Positions 36,375 through 43,911 of a DNA stretch of 64,000 bases are shown in pieces (within the stretch, counting starts at the first letter, position 1; every line of letters starts with the position of its first letter). The translations under genes and the position numbers were made by a program. The notes under the pieces are model-generated. The model did no database searches. It was not told the origin of the DNA and saw only the letters and a program-made list of their open reading frames with translations. The stretch lies in the NCBI GenBank assembly GCA_944326325.1, contig CALVDQ010000003.1, positions 98,291 through 162,290 on the forward strand, written 5' to 3'. The DNA comes from an uncultured Bacteroidales bacterium (GTDB taxonomy: Bacteria > Bacteroidota > Bacteroidia > Bacteroidales > UBA932).

Positions 36375-36410
36375 AAAGGGGATGGCCGTGGAGGTCCGCC
36401 CCTTTTTTTT
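36375..36410 (+). terminator. Terminator after exuT
   Basis: AAAGGGG pairs with CCCCTTT, followed by T8. Confidence 0.7.
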
Positions 36411-36499
36411 GTCGTCCGGAGCCTGAGGCCTGCCATTTTGTCAGAGAAAAGCAGATGGCAGATAATTTGTATCGAGGCAGTCGGTTAATTTGCAGAATC

Positions 36500-37126
36500 A
36501 TGGAAAAGGAAGAAAAAGATATGGATCAGGAAAAGATGGAAGGACAGGAACTGGAGCTCGAAAACGGGTCTCAGACGACTTCCGAAGCCGAAAACACCGA
36601 CAAGGAAGAAGCTAAGGAGAACAAGCACGAGTCCAGGAAAGAAAAAAAGGAAAAGAACAGGATAGAGGCCCTTGAAAAGGAAGTCAAGGACCTGACTGAC
36701 AAAATTGCAAAAGAAAAGGATGACTACATAAGACTCATGGCGGAGTTTGACAACTTCCGGAGAAGGACATCCCAGGAGAAGCTCGATCTGGTGAGTGTCG
36801 CAGCAGAAGAGACCATCAAGGGGTTGCTTCCTGTTCTCGATGACTGCGAGAGGGCCATGGAGGCACTGTCAAAATCGGATGACAATCCTGCTGCAAAAGA
36901 AGGGACGGAACTGATATACAACAAGCTGATCGGCTATCTGCAGAGCAGGGGGCTGAACAGGATAGAAGCCATGGGAACGGACTTCAATACCGACCTCCAT
37001 GAAGCTGTCGCACAGTTCCCGGTGCAGGAAGAGGACAAGAAAGGCAAGGTATATGACGTCATCCAGACAGGATACACCCTGAACGGGAAAGTAGTCAGAT
37101 TCGCAAAAGTTGTCGTAGCCATATAA
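36500..37126 (+). CDS. grpE: Nucleotide exchange factor GrpE
   Basis: Cochaperone that releases ADP from DnaK (208 residues from ATG 36500). The N-terminal ~70 residues are very acidic and lysine-rich, then comes the long dimeric coiled coil ([22 protein letters not shown]) and the head domain ([18 protein letters not shown], ending [13 protein letters not shown]). ATG 36521, preceded by AAGGAAGAAAAAG, is an equally likely start (201 residues). TTAATTTG at 36485-36492 may be its -7 box. dnaJ follows after 17 bp; dnaK is not here. Confidence 0.95.
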   Translation: MEKEEKDMDQEKMEGQELELENGSQTTSEAENTDKEEAKENKHESRKEKKEKNRIEALEKEVKDLTDKIAKEKDDYIRLMAEFDNFRRRTSQEKLDLVSVAAEETIKGLLPVLDDCERAMEALSKSDDNPAAKEGTELIYNKLIGYLQSRGLNRIEAMGTDFNTDLHEAVAQFPVQEEDKKGKVYDVIQTGYTLNGKVVRFAKVVVAI

Positions 37127-37143
37127 CGGGAGGATATATTGAA

Positions 37144-38310
37144 ATGGCTGAGAAAAGAGATTACTACGAAGTCCTCGGGGTCGGCAGGAATGCCACTGAC
37201 GAGGAGATAAAGAAAGCATACAGGAAAAAGGCGATACAATACCACCCTGACAAGAATCCCGGAGACAAGGAAGCGGAGGAGAAGTTCAAGGAGGCGGCGG
37301 AAGCCTACGACGTATTGAGCAACAAGGAAAAAAGAGCGAAATACGACCAGTTCGGGCACGCGGGACTGGACGGTCAGGCAGGGCCTGACTTCAGCGGAGG
37401 GTTCGGCAACCTCAACGATATTCTCCGGGATCTGTTCGGCGGAGGATTCGGAGGGTTCGGCGGATTCAGCGGATTCGGAGGAGATAGCCAGAGCCAGAGG
37501 CAGAATGCGGGGCAGAGAGTATACAAAGGGCGTGACATACGTGTAAGGGTCAGACTCACACTGGATGAAATCGCCAGAGGCACCGAAAAGGAGATACAGA
37601 TAGAACGGAACGTCCCGTGTCCGGACTGCGGAGGCAAAGGGGCGAAGAACACCGCCGACATCAAGGTCTGTCCGTCATGCAAAGGTTCAGGACAGGTAAA
37701 GAGGGTTGTAAACAGCTTTTTCGGACAGACTGTCACCTACTCGACCTGCCAGCAGTGCAACGGAGAGGGGAAAATCGTCACGAATCCATGTCACACCTGT
37801 TCGGGGACCGGGCTCGTCCGAAGAAAGGAGACAGTCCGTGTCAGGATTCCGGCAGGTGTGGAAGACGGGATGCAGCTTACCATGCGCGGGCAGGGACACA
37901 GCGCGAAGAACAACGGTATCAACGGTGATCTGCTGATTGTAATAAACGAGATCGAGGACCCGGAGATAAAAAGAGACGGAAACAACCTTACGTATACAAA
38001 GATCATCTCCATTCCGGAAGCAGTGATGGGAGCTACGGTCGAAATACCTTGTCTTGATGGCAAGTACAACGTCAAGGTGGAACCGGGGACCCAGTCCGGC
38101 ACCGTCATCAGGCTTAAAGGGAAGGGGCTTCCTACCGTCAACGGCTACGGCACCGGCGATATGTACGTGAAATTCATCGTATATGTACCGAAGAAGATCA
38201 GCCGGGAGGAGAAAGAGGCGATGGAAAAACTTGCCGCAAGCGAGAATTTCAAGGCCAATACATCCAAGGAAGACAAGAATTTCTTCGACAGGCTCAGGAA
38301 CATGTTCTGA
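37144..38310 (+). CDS. dnaJ: Chaperone protein DnaJ
   Basis: Full-length type I Hsp40 (388 residues). It has the J-domain with HPD (YHPDKNPGD near residue 33), a Gly/Phe-rich linker ([14 protein letters not shown]), and a zinc-binding domain with four CxxCxGxG repeats ([32 protein letters not shown]). The C-terminal substrate-binding domain follows. It stimulates DnaK ATPase and delivers unfolded clients. It forms an operon with grpE. Confidence 0.98.
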   Translation: MAEKRDYYEVLGVGRNATDEEIKKAYRKKAIQYHPDKNPGDKEAEEKFKEAAEAYDVLSNKEKRAKYDQFGHAGLDGQAGPDFSGGFGNLNDILRDLFGGGFGGFGGFSGFGGDSQSQRQNAGQRVYKGRDIRVRVRLTLDEIARGTEKEIQIERNVPCPDCGGKGAKNTADIKVCPSCKGSGQVKRVVNSFFGQTVTYSTCQQCNGEGKIVTNPCHTCSGTGLVRRKETVRVRIPAGVEDGMQLTMRGQGHSAKNNGINGDLLIVINEIEDPEIKRDGNNLTYTKIISIPEAVMGATVEIPCLDGKYNVKVEPGTQSGTVIRLKGKGLPTVNGYGTGDMYVKFIVYVPKKISREEKEAMEKLAASENFKANTSKEDKNFFDRLRNMF

Positions 38311-38359
38311 TGAATGATGAGAATTAAGGAAATTTCAGCAAACTTTTTTCGAAAAAAAA

Positions 38360-38390
38360 TTTGCTTAGTAAAAATTTATTGATACCTTTG
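38360..38390 (+). promoter_or_regulatory. rplS promoter (-33/-7)
   Basis: TTTG at 38360-38363, exactly 19 bp, TACCTTTG at 38383-38390. Predicted start near 38397. Confidence 0.85.
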
Positions 38391-38406
38391 CAGTCCCAAA
38401 ATAAAA

Positions 38407-38445
38407 GCAACCTCTTGCGATGACAGATGATTTCCGCAACGTTGC
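38407..38445 (+). ncRNA. Candidate L19 autoregulatory leader hairpin
   Basis: Two nested stems, GCAAC (38407-38411) with GTTGC (38441-38445) and TTGCG (38415-38419) with CGCAA (38435-38439), enclose a 15-nt loop. It occupies most of the ~67-nt untranslated leader of rplS, as expected for a ribosomal-protein feedback element. Confidence 0.5.
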
Positions 38446-38463
38446 CACTAAAAAAACAAAGCA

Positions 38464-38844
38464 ATGGATTTGATAAAAGTTGTAGAACAGGCTTTCGCAA
38501 ACGAGAAAGTCGCAGAATATCCGAAATTCAAGGCAGGTGATACAGTCACCGTGACCTACAGGATCAAAGAGGGAGACAAGGAAAGGCTTCAGAAGTTCAG
38601 AGGAGTAATTATCCAGATCAAGGGAGCTTCTCCAGCGACAAAGACCTTTACCATAAGGAAAATTTCAAGCGGTATCGGAGTGGAGAGGATTTTCCCGTTC
38701 GCTTCACCGTTCATTGATTCCATCGAGGTGAACAAAGTCGGAAAGGTACGCAGGGCAAGGATATTCTACCTCAGACAGCTTTCCGGCAAGAAGGCAAGGA
38801 TAAAGGAAAAGAAACTCGCAATCCTCAAAGAGGAGAACGCTTAA
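38464..38844 (+). CDS. rplS: 50S ribosomal protein L19
   Basis: Large-subunit protein at the 30S-50S interface (126 residues). FKAGDTVTVTYRIKEGDKERLQKFRGVIIQ, the GIGVERIFPFASP strand and RRARIFYLRQLSGKKARIKEKK are diagnostic. It is transcribed alone from a consensus promoter through a structured leader. A tRNA-Arg gene follows 25 bp after the stop and may be read from the same transcript, ending at the terminator behind it. Confidence 0.98.
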   Translation: MDLIKVVEQAFANEKVAEYPKFKAGDTVTVTYRIKEGDKERLQKFRGVIIQIKGASPATKTFTIRKISSGIGVERIFPFASPFIDSIEVNKVGKVRRARIFYLRQLSGKKARIKEKKLAILKEENA

Positions 38845-38869
38845 ACATATCAGGCATCTGCCTGAATCC

Positions 38870-38943
38870 GGCCCCATAGCTTAACTGAATAGAGCATTTG
38901 ACTACGGATCAAAAGGTTACAGGTTTGAATCCTGTTGGGGTCA
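38870..38943 (+). tRNA. tRNA-Arg (anticodon ACG)
   Basis: A 74-nt cloverleaf: acceptor GGCCCCA/TGGGGTC (one G-U), D-stem GCTT/GAGC, anticodon stem TTTGA/TCAAA with loop CTACGGA (anticodon ACG), T-stem ACAGG/CCTGT with TTTGAAT loop, discriminator A. No CCA is encoded. It reads CGN arginine codons after A-to-I editing. Confidence 0.93.
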
Positions 38944-38945
38944 CG

Positions 38946-38978
38946 AAAAGAGACTGGGAATACCGGTCTCTTTTTTTT
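38946..38978 (+). terminator. Terminator after tRNA-Arg
   Basis: AAAAGAGAC pairs with GTCTCTTTT, with a T8 run directly after the stem. Confidence 0.85.
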
Positions 38979-38997
38979 ACGGACAGCAAACGTACTG

Positions 38998-39729
38998 CTA
39001 CCCTACCCCGAGATCGGTATTGTCTATAAGGATCTCGAACCTTGGATCATCTTTCAGCCAGGGGTAAACCTCGCGTATGAACCACGACACAAGCCTCCCG
39101 TCACGACGTATCTCCGTACTGTTGTTGCAGAAAAGGTTCACGCTGCAATACTCGAAGTATTTCCGGGCAATGGCGATGTCCTCGAGTATACGGTTTTCCG
39201 AATCCCCTTCCGTACAGCAGAGGAGGCACACGCCCTGAAAAAAAGAGGCTATCTCCTCCGGCGTAGCAGAGGAAGGGATACCTTTCTTCCAACTGTCACG
39301 CAAGGCAGGATGGAAAGACTCCACGCCGCAGCGGAACTTTACGGTCGCGGGAGCGAACTGCAAAGCGAAATCCGCAAGGCGGTGACGGTACATATAGTGC
39401 ATTTCAAACCACAGAGTCCGTATGTTCCTCTTGCGAACCACCTCCTGGATCAACCCCAGGGTGTCCGGGTCGAGTTCGGCTCCCGAGCCGGAATTGATGA
39501 TATCCAGGACCCCGTATTTACCCGTCACACGCTCCAGTACCGGTCTGTTTACTGCATAAGGGTCAGTCCCCGTATCCATATGGTAGTCACAGAAAGTACA
39601 CCTTCCCCATCTGCATCCCGTTCCCTGAAGCAGAACAAACTCCCTGGGGAAAGCCCCCTGTCCTATCATTGAATACCTGTCCATATAAAAGATTTTTCGA
39701 TAAAGCCGGCCAGGCGGCAAATCCGACAC
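38998..39729 (-). CDS. Radical SAM protein, archaeosine-synthase/QueL-like context
   Basis: A 243-residue protein with an N-terminal Fe-S motif in GCRWGRCTFCDYH. Its cysteines C39, C44 and C47 are spaced C-x4-C-x2-C rather than the canonical C-x3-C-x2-C. INSGSGAE and the later FRCGVESF resemble SAM-binding strands of the Elp3-like radical SAM branch, which includes archaeosine synthase subunit RaSEA. It begins (GTG 39729; ATG 39684 possible) 9 bp after the queuosine-precursor transporter gene, suggesting a role in 7-deazapurine salvage, for example a QueL-type lyase. That role is inference; other Fe-S functions are open. Confidence 0.65.
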   Translation of the reverse strand: MSDLPPGRLYRKIFYMDRYSMIGQGAFPREFVLLQGTGCRWGRCTFCDYHMDTGTDPYAVNRPVLERVTGKYGVLDIINSGSGAELDPDTLGLIQEVVRKRNIRTLWFEMHYMYRHRLADFALQFAPATVKFRCGVESFHPALRDSWKKGIPSSATPEEIASFFQGVCLLCCTEGDSENRILEDIAIARKYFEYCSVNLFCNNSTEIRRDGRLVSWFIREVYPWLKDDPRFEILIDNTDLGVG

Positions 39730-39738
39730 GAAACCGGA

Positions 39739-40401
39739 CTATGACAGCCTCCTTATCAAACCGATGACAGCATATGCCATAGGAGTCCCCAGAAAAGCCT
39801 CTATCGCCAGTTTCGAGACATACTGGAAAGCTATCATCATAAGCAGGTCATGCGTTGACACCGTACCTGCAAAAGCAATCAGCACGAACGGTACCGAATC
39901 AAAGAAGTATGCTACGGCAGAACTTCCTATCGTCCGGACCCACAGCCACCTGCCACGGGTAAGCCTTTTTATCCTGTCCATAAGCCAGGCATTTGAAAGC
40001 TCCCCGAGGAGAAAACCGGAAAGGGATGCAATGACTATCCTCGGCACATATGTGAATATGGTCCTGTAGGACTCAGCGGTCTCATCCAGATAGTCAGGGG
40101 AAGGAAGATATACACCGAGGGTTGTAAAAACCACAAGGATTATGTTGCACAGCAACGTAAGATATATTATACGCCTTGCTATGCGGTAGCCCCATATCTC
40201 GGTCAGGACATCTCCAAGCATATATGCGAAGGGAAACGTAAGGGTCCCCGCATCGAAATAGAAAAGTCCGAAAATACTGATGACCTTCACAGCCATGATA
40301 TTGGATGTGAGATACAGCGTAACGAAAATGGCGGTAACAACCATCAGGGCAGAATGCCCCGTATTCCGGTTTTTGAAAGGGTTTTCCGATACCTTGTACA
40401 T
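39739..40401 (-). CDS. yhhQ: Queuosine precursor transporter YhhQ
   Basis: Inner-membrane transporter (220 residues, about six helices) that imports queuosine precursors such as preQ0/preQ1 or queuine. Family features are the N-terminal SNIMAVKVISIFGLFYFDAGTLTFPFAYMLGDVLTEIWGY region and ELSNAWLMDRIKRLTRGRWLWVRTIGSS. It is 15 bp downstream of ybaK and 9 bp upstream of a radical SAM gene. Bacteria with this transporter usually salvage rather than only synthesise queuosine. Which precursor it takes is unknown. Confidence 0.9.
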   Translation of the reverse strand: MYKVSENPFKNRNTGHSALMVVTAIFVTLYLTSNIMAVKVISIFGLFYFDAGTLTFPFAYMLGDVLTEIWGYRIARRIIYLTLLCNIILVVFTTLGVYLPSPDYLDETAESYRTIFTYVPRIVIASLSGFLLGELSNAWLMDRIKRLTRGRWLWVRTIGSSAVAYFFDSVPFVLIAFAGTVSTHDLLMMIAFQYVSKLAIEAFLGTPMAYAVIGLIRRLS

Positions 40402-40416
40402 AGACTGTCCGATTTG

Positions 40417-40905
40417 TCAATGATGCACTATGTCTGCCGTCGTGGCCCTGAGATACTTTATAAGGGCCCCCGGATCAATCCGGAACTGGAGCCCCCTTAC
40501 TCCGGCACTCACATATATCGTATCAAAACCGAGGGCCGTGGAGTGGAAATAAGTAGGAAAGTGCTTCTTCATCCCGACCGGAGAGCAGCCGCCCCTGATA
40601 TAGCCGGTAACGCCAAGCAGATCTTTCATCGGGATCAGGTCGCATTTCTTGTTCCCGGACACCTTGGCGGCGGCCTTGAGATCCACTTCCGAGTCTCCGG
40701 GGACCACGCACACGAAATAGCCGGTTCTGTCGCCGGAAAGCACGAGAGTCTTGAATACCTGTCCGACAGGTTCGTCAAGCTGCCCGGCTATGTGCGAAGC
40801 CGAAAGATTGTTCTCGTCTACCGTATAAGGAACGAGCTGATACGCGATACCCGCCTTGTCAAGAAGGCGGGCAGCGTTTGTCTTTTCAGTTTTCTGCTTC
40901 ATCAT
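40417..40905 (-). CDS. ybaK: Cys-tRNA(Pro)/Cys-tRNA(Cys) deacylase YbaK
   Basis: Editing domain protein (162 residues) that hydrolyses Cys mischarged on tRNA-Pro. The family motifs KTLVLSGD, CVVPGDSEVDLKAAAKVSGNKKC and GGCSPVGMKK (loop with the catalytic lysine region) are present. Its start overlaps the DUF4861 stop by a few bases (40902-40905), so it is translated from the same mRNA. It sits just upstream of yhhQ, giving an operon enriched in tRNA-quality functions. Confidence 0.93.
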   Translation of the reverse strand: MMKQKTEKTNAARLLDKAGIAYQLVPYTVDENNLSASHIAGQLDEPVGQVFKTLVLSGDRTGYFVCVVPGDSEVDLKAAAKVSGNKKCDLIPMKDLLGVTGYIRGGCSPVGMKKHFPTYFHSTALGFDTIYVSAGVRGLQFRIDPGALIKYLRATTADIVHH

Positions 40906-41756
40906 CTGCCGGTCATATATGCCTCGAAGCGTTTCAGAGTATTGAGCTCGGCTTCCTTAGTGGATGCAGCTACCACTGTAGTGGTGACGGATGCAGCCGG
41001 TCTGGAAACTATCCTGACCATATCCGCAGTAACTTCCATCGGCCCGAAATCAGACGGTTTATAAAACATTCCCGCACCGATCGGAACAGGAGCGTCCGAC
41101 ACGTCGGCAGGATGTACGCCCCAGGCGAAAATAAAGCCGTTACCGCATTTTACAGTCTCTCCGGGATGATAGTTCACGCCTGTCAGGAAGCAAACCTGCT
41201 TTCCCGACAGCTCCGTAGCAGTCACCACAGCCTCACGGGTCTTCCGGTTCATATCGACCCGGATCGAAATATCAACCGTATCATCCTGATATGGTACGCC
41301 GTAGGCTATCATCTCCGCATAGGAGCCATGACGGGTCTGTCCTACCCTCGCAGTCCTGCCTTTGGTAGCATGGAGTTTCACCTCCCTGTTCCCGTCCCAA
41401 AGGGCGATGCCGCCGAGTCCGACTGTCTTGCCTACCATATATTCGTCGCATCCCGCACCGTCATTCTCCTGTTGTGCAGAAGTCGGATACCACTTGTAGC
41501 GCTCCAGTTCAAGACCCCGTCCGGTCTTGGAATAGACATCTATGGCCCCGCTGTCGTTGAAATAAATCCTCAGGGCGAAATGCGTATTCTCCACAGCAGG
41601 TCCATGGTGCCCTACTGCACTGTACTGGTCGGCCTTTTCCGATATTATTTCAGGAACCTGTTTCCCGTCTGCCTTCCAGAACAGGCTTACATCCGTCTGC
41701 GCCCCGGCTACCCCGCAGCACAGCAAGACAAGTGCTGACATGAAAATCTTCTTCAT
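40902..41756 (-). CDS. DUF4861-like exported protein
   Basis: A 284-residue protein with signal peptide MKKIFMSALVLLCCGVAGAQ. The body resembles DUF4861: ENTHFALRIYFNDSGAIDVYSK, YDEYMVGKTVGLGGIALWD-like residues, and GNGFIFAWGVHPADVSDAPVPIGAGM. DUF4861 proteins in Bacteroidota are often found near pectin-degrading enzymes and are thought to act on uronate-containing glycans, but the activity is not established. Here it heads an operon with ybaK, which is unusual. I chose ATG 41756; a TTG at 41774 would lengthen it by six residues. Confidence 0.65.
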   Translation of the reverse strand: MKKIFMSALVLLCCGVAGAQTDVSLFWKADGKQVPEIISEKADQYSAVGHHGPAVENTHFALRIYFNDSGAIDVYSKTGRGLELERYKWYPTSAQQENDGAGCDEYMVGKTVGLGGIALWDGNREVKLHATKGRTARVGQTRHGSYAEMIAYGVPYQDDTVDISIRVDMNRKTREAVVTATELSGKQVCFLTGVNYHPGETVKCGNGFIFAWGVHPADVSDAPVPIGAGMFYKPSDFGPMEVTADMVRIVSRPAASVTTTVVAASTKEAELNTLKRFEAYMTGR

Positions 41757-41779
41757 TTCTTTATATTTTTTCAAAATGA

Positions 41780-41811
41780 CAAATATAGGATTTGTCCGGT
41801 TTCAGGACAAA
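41780..41811 (-). promoter_or_regulatory. Promoter of the DUF4861-ybaK-yhhQ operon
   Basis: TTTG at 41811-41808, 20-bp spacer, TATATTTG at 41787-41780. A 9-bp inverted repeat (41789-41813) covers the spacer. Confidence 0.65.
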
Positions 41812-41813
41812 TC
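41789..41813. repeat. Perfect 9-bp inverted repeat in the promoter spacer
   Basis: GATTTGTCC-ggtttca-GGACAAATC. It overlaps the rsmD stop codon and lies between the -33 and -7 boxes of the DUF4861 promoter. It could be an operator or an RNA hairpin at the end of rsmD; there is no T-run. Confidence 0.5.
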
Positions 41814-42377
41814 TTCCTGCTCATTTTTCCCATGATCCGTCCCGGAGGACCTGAAAAAGGAAAAATGCACATTTCCGTACTTCTTTTCCTTAAGGAAATA
41901 GCGGTGTCCGGAAAAATCGAAGGTCCCCGGATGTTCGAGGATGAAATATCCTTCCGTATTAACCACACCCGACGACAGGACCTTGTCCGGAATCGTCCCC
42001 AGCCCCTCTATGGAATAAGGCGGGTCGGCAAACACTATATCGAAGTTCCTTTCGCATATCTTCAGGAAATCGAAGACATTGTGCCTTACCACCGTAACGG
42101 TATCCACCCCCAACCTTCGGATCTGCGACCTGATGAACGAGGCATTGCCAGGATTCATCTCTACACAGATGATCTCTGATGCACCTCTTGATGCAAATTC
42201 ATAAGAGATAGATCCCGTACCGCCAAAAAGGTCCAGCACGGCAAGCCCTTCAAATTCATACTCATTGTCCAGAATGTTGAAAAGCCCTTCCTTCGCAAAG
42301 TCCGTTGTCGGACGGGCAGGGTAACCCTGCGGCGGGCAGATAGTCTTGCCCCTGAGTCTTCCTCCTATTATGCGCAT
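41802..42377 (-). CDS. rsmD: 16S rRNA (guanine(966)-N(2))-methyltransferase RsmD
   Basis: SAM-dependent methyltransferase (191 residues) that modifies G966 of 16S rRNA. It starts MRIIGGRLRGKTICPPQGYPARPTTDFAKEGLFNIL, contains VLDLFGGTGSISYEFASRGA (SAM-binding) and the catalytic DPPYSI. I placed the start at ATG 42377; open sequence upstream only overlaps DUF3822. It follows the DUF3822 gene by 5 bp, an arrangement common in Bacteroidota. The stop lies inside a palindrome. Confidence 0.93.
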   Translation of the reverse strand: MRIIGGRLRGKTICPPQGYPARPTTDFAKEGLFNILDNEYEFEGLAVLDLFGGTGSISYEFASRGASEIICVEMNPGNASFIRSQIRRLGVDTVTVVRHNVFDFLKICERNFDIVFADPPYSIEGLGTIPDKVLSSGVVNTEGYFILEHPGTFDFSGHRYFLKEKKYGNVHFSFFRSSGTDHGKNEQEDLS

Positions 42378-42382
42378 ATCCG

Positions 42383-43075
42383 CTACAAATAATCTACAGC
42401 CTTGAAATACCTGTACAGGGACATCTCCTCCCCTGGAGAGAGCGGCGTCCTGAAATAGACTACGGTCATCTCGAGATTCAGCTGCAGCTTCTTCATTGCC
42501 AGAAAGATGAAATACTCCGCCGTGACGAAATCCGGAACCTTGAAGGAATTGCACAGAAGCAGGCTTCTCCCCTGCGCTATCACAAGGTACAGGTATCCGT
42601 CGGCAAAGGATGCCACCACCTTGTTGTATTCCGGAATATCCTGCAAAGCTGCAAGCATGTACCTGATCTCCGGGAGCACCTCAGCAGTCTCCCCGTCTGA
42701 ACGCAGCACCGTTCCTGCCACAACCCTGGAAAGGGACTCCCCTATCGTATTGGAATAGACAAGGACAGACTTCAGTTCAGGAACCGTGTCAAAAGCCACA
42801 TAGTCCCTGTCTCCGAGGTCGGTAACCTCCGAAAGCAGCGCTTTTGCGGAAAGCGGCTCGAAAAAATGTTCCGGCACCAGAGTGAACTTTGGAGTAAAGA
42901 CTGAAATCCTTACCTCGTCATAGCGTTTCTGGAACTGCGGATCAGTAAAAAAACGGTCAGCGCTCATCCATCCGGATGATACGCTGACACCGTCAGATTC
43001 TGTTCTTGATATGTATCCTCCCAGAGAGACCTGGACGGATATCCTGCTTATGCCGCTATTCCCAGTTTCCTGCAT
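42383..43075 (-). CDS. DUF3822 family protein
   Basis: A 230-residue cytoplasmic protein of DUF3822, a family frequently encoded directly upstream of rsmD in Bacteroidota. It has two similar halves of mixed strands and helices (SVFTPKFTLVPEHFF; LLLCNSFKVPDFVTAEYFIF), reminiscent of a degenerate actin-like fold. No active site can be pointed to. The start overlaps the end of the preceding gene by 20 bases (43056-43075), suggesting coupled translation. Confidence 0.82.
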   Translation of the reverse strand: MQETGNSGISRISVQVSLGGYISRTESDGVSVSSGWMSADRFFTDPQFQKRYDEVRISVFTPKFTLVPEHFFEPLSAKALLSEVTDLGDRDYVAFDTVPELKSVLVYSNTIGESLSRVVAGTVLRSDGETAEVLPEIRYMLAALQDIPEYNKVVASFADGYLYLVIAQGRSLLLCNSFKVPDFVTAEYFIFLAMKKLQLNLEMTVVYFRTPLSPGEEMSLYRYFKAVDYL

Positions 43076-43766
43076 TGTTGTTCGGAGCAGTGATACTTCC
43101 GACTTTCAGACCGGAAAAATCCGGAGTACCGTACTTGTTCTCGTTCATCTCCTTCTCGGAAGCGTCCAGATTGATCCTCAGCTGATTGTCCATACCCCTG
43201 AGGAGAGATTTGTAGGTAAGGCTCGCTTCGAAAAGAGGCACCTTCACACCGGAAACGGTCTTCACCACAGCAGACATGGAGATGGAATCACCGTTGGAGA
43301 ACGGCACGATAGCGAGGGAGTCAAGATTGAAGTCGGTACGGCCCTTGAACAAGGTATCCCTCACCGGAATCTCGTTCTCAATCCTGAACACGAGATGTTC
43401 GCCCTTTCTGTAAAGATCAAGCATCTGCTCCGGAGTAATGCGCGGATTGCGTTTCTTGAGCTTCTCGGTGTTGTCCACGGCCAAAGAGTCATCAGAAGAT
43501 CCGATCTGCATCACGACCTTCATCGAAGAGTCGCAGTAGAAGGACTTGAGCGTATCGAACGAAGCTGTGAACCTTCCGTATTCAGTCTTGAAGGCCGTCT
43601 GCAGGGTACGGATGTCTTTAAGTCTCTGGATAGCGACCTGTTCGCGGGATTCTTTCTCCTTGTTGAAACGCACAGGCTCCATTACACTCTCTACAATCAT
43701 GTAGGCCAATCCGATGATGGCGAGCGGGAAGATGAGGTAAACCAATACCTTTTTCAATATTTTCAT
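43056..43766 (-). CDS. Hypothetical membrane-anchored protein, pseudopilin-like N-terminus
   Basis: A 236-residue protein with one N-terminal transmembrane helix (residues about 7-29, VLVYLIFPLAIIGLAYMIVES) and an extracytoplasmic domain. The segment after the helix (RLKDIRTLQTAFKTEYGRFTASFDTLKSF) resembles the post-helix region of type II pseudopilins, but there is no prepilin peptidase site. It is conserved upstream of DUF3822-rsmD in Bacteroidales as far as I recall. Function is unknown. It heads the operon. Confidence 0.65.
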   Translation of the reverse strand: MKILKKVLVYLIFPLAIIGLAYMIVESVMEPVRFNKEKESREQVAIQRLKDIRTLQTAFKTEYGRFTASFDTLKSFYCDSSMKVVMQIGSSDDSLAVDNTEKLKKRNPRITPEQMLDLYRKGEHLVFRIENEIPVRDTLFKGRTDFNLDSLAIVPFSNGDSISMSAVVKTVSGVKVPLFEASLTYKSLLRGMDNQLRINLDASEKEMNENKYGTPDFSGLKVGSITAPNNNAGNWE

Positions 43767-43803
43767 AATTATCGTTGTGATTTAATTATATTCAAATTCC
43801 GGA

Positions 43804-43834
43804 CAAAGTTAAAAATTTGATTTATCAAATGCAA
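43804..43834 (-). promoter_or_regulatory. Promoter of the hypothetical-DUF3822-rsmD operon
   Basis: TTG at 43834-43832, 20-bp spacer, TAACTTTG at 43811-43804. Confidence 0.6.
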
Positions 43835-43843
43835 TATAATTTG

Positions 43844-43851
43844 TAAATTTG
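43844..43851 (+). promoter_or_regulatory. -7 box of the nrnA operon
   Basis: TAAATTTG, 61 bp before the ATG at 43912; the nearest TTTG is 24 bp upstream, longer than usual. Confidence 0.45.
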
Positions 43852-43911
43852 CGCCCACAATAATGACGGAACCGTAAAAAAAACGGTTCCCCTGAACAAG
43901 ATGCTGAATTT

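Noticed and set aside
37440..37490. DNA repeat
   Set aside because: This is the Gly/Phe-rich linker of DnaJ.
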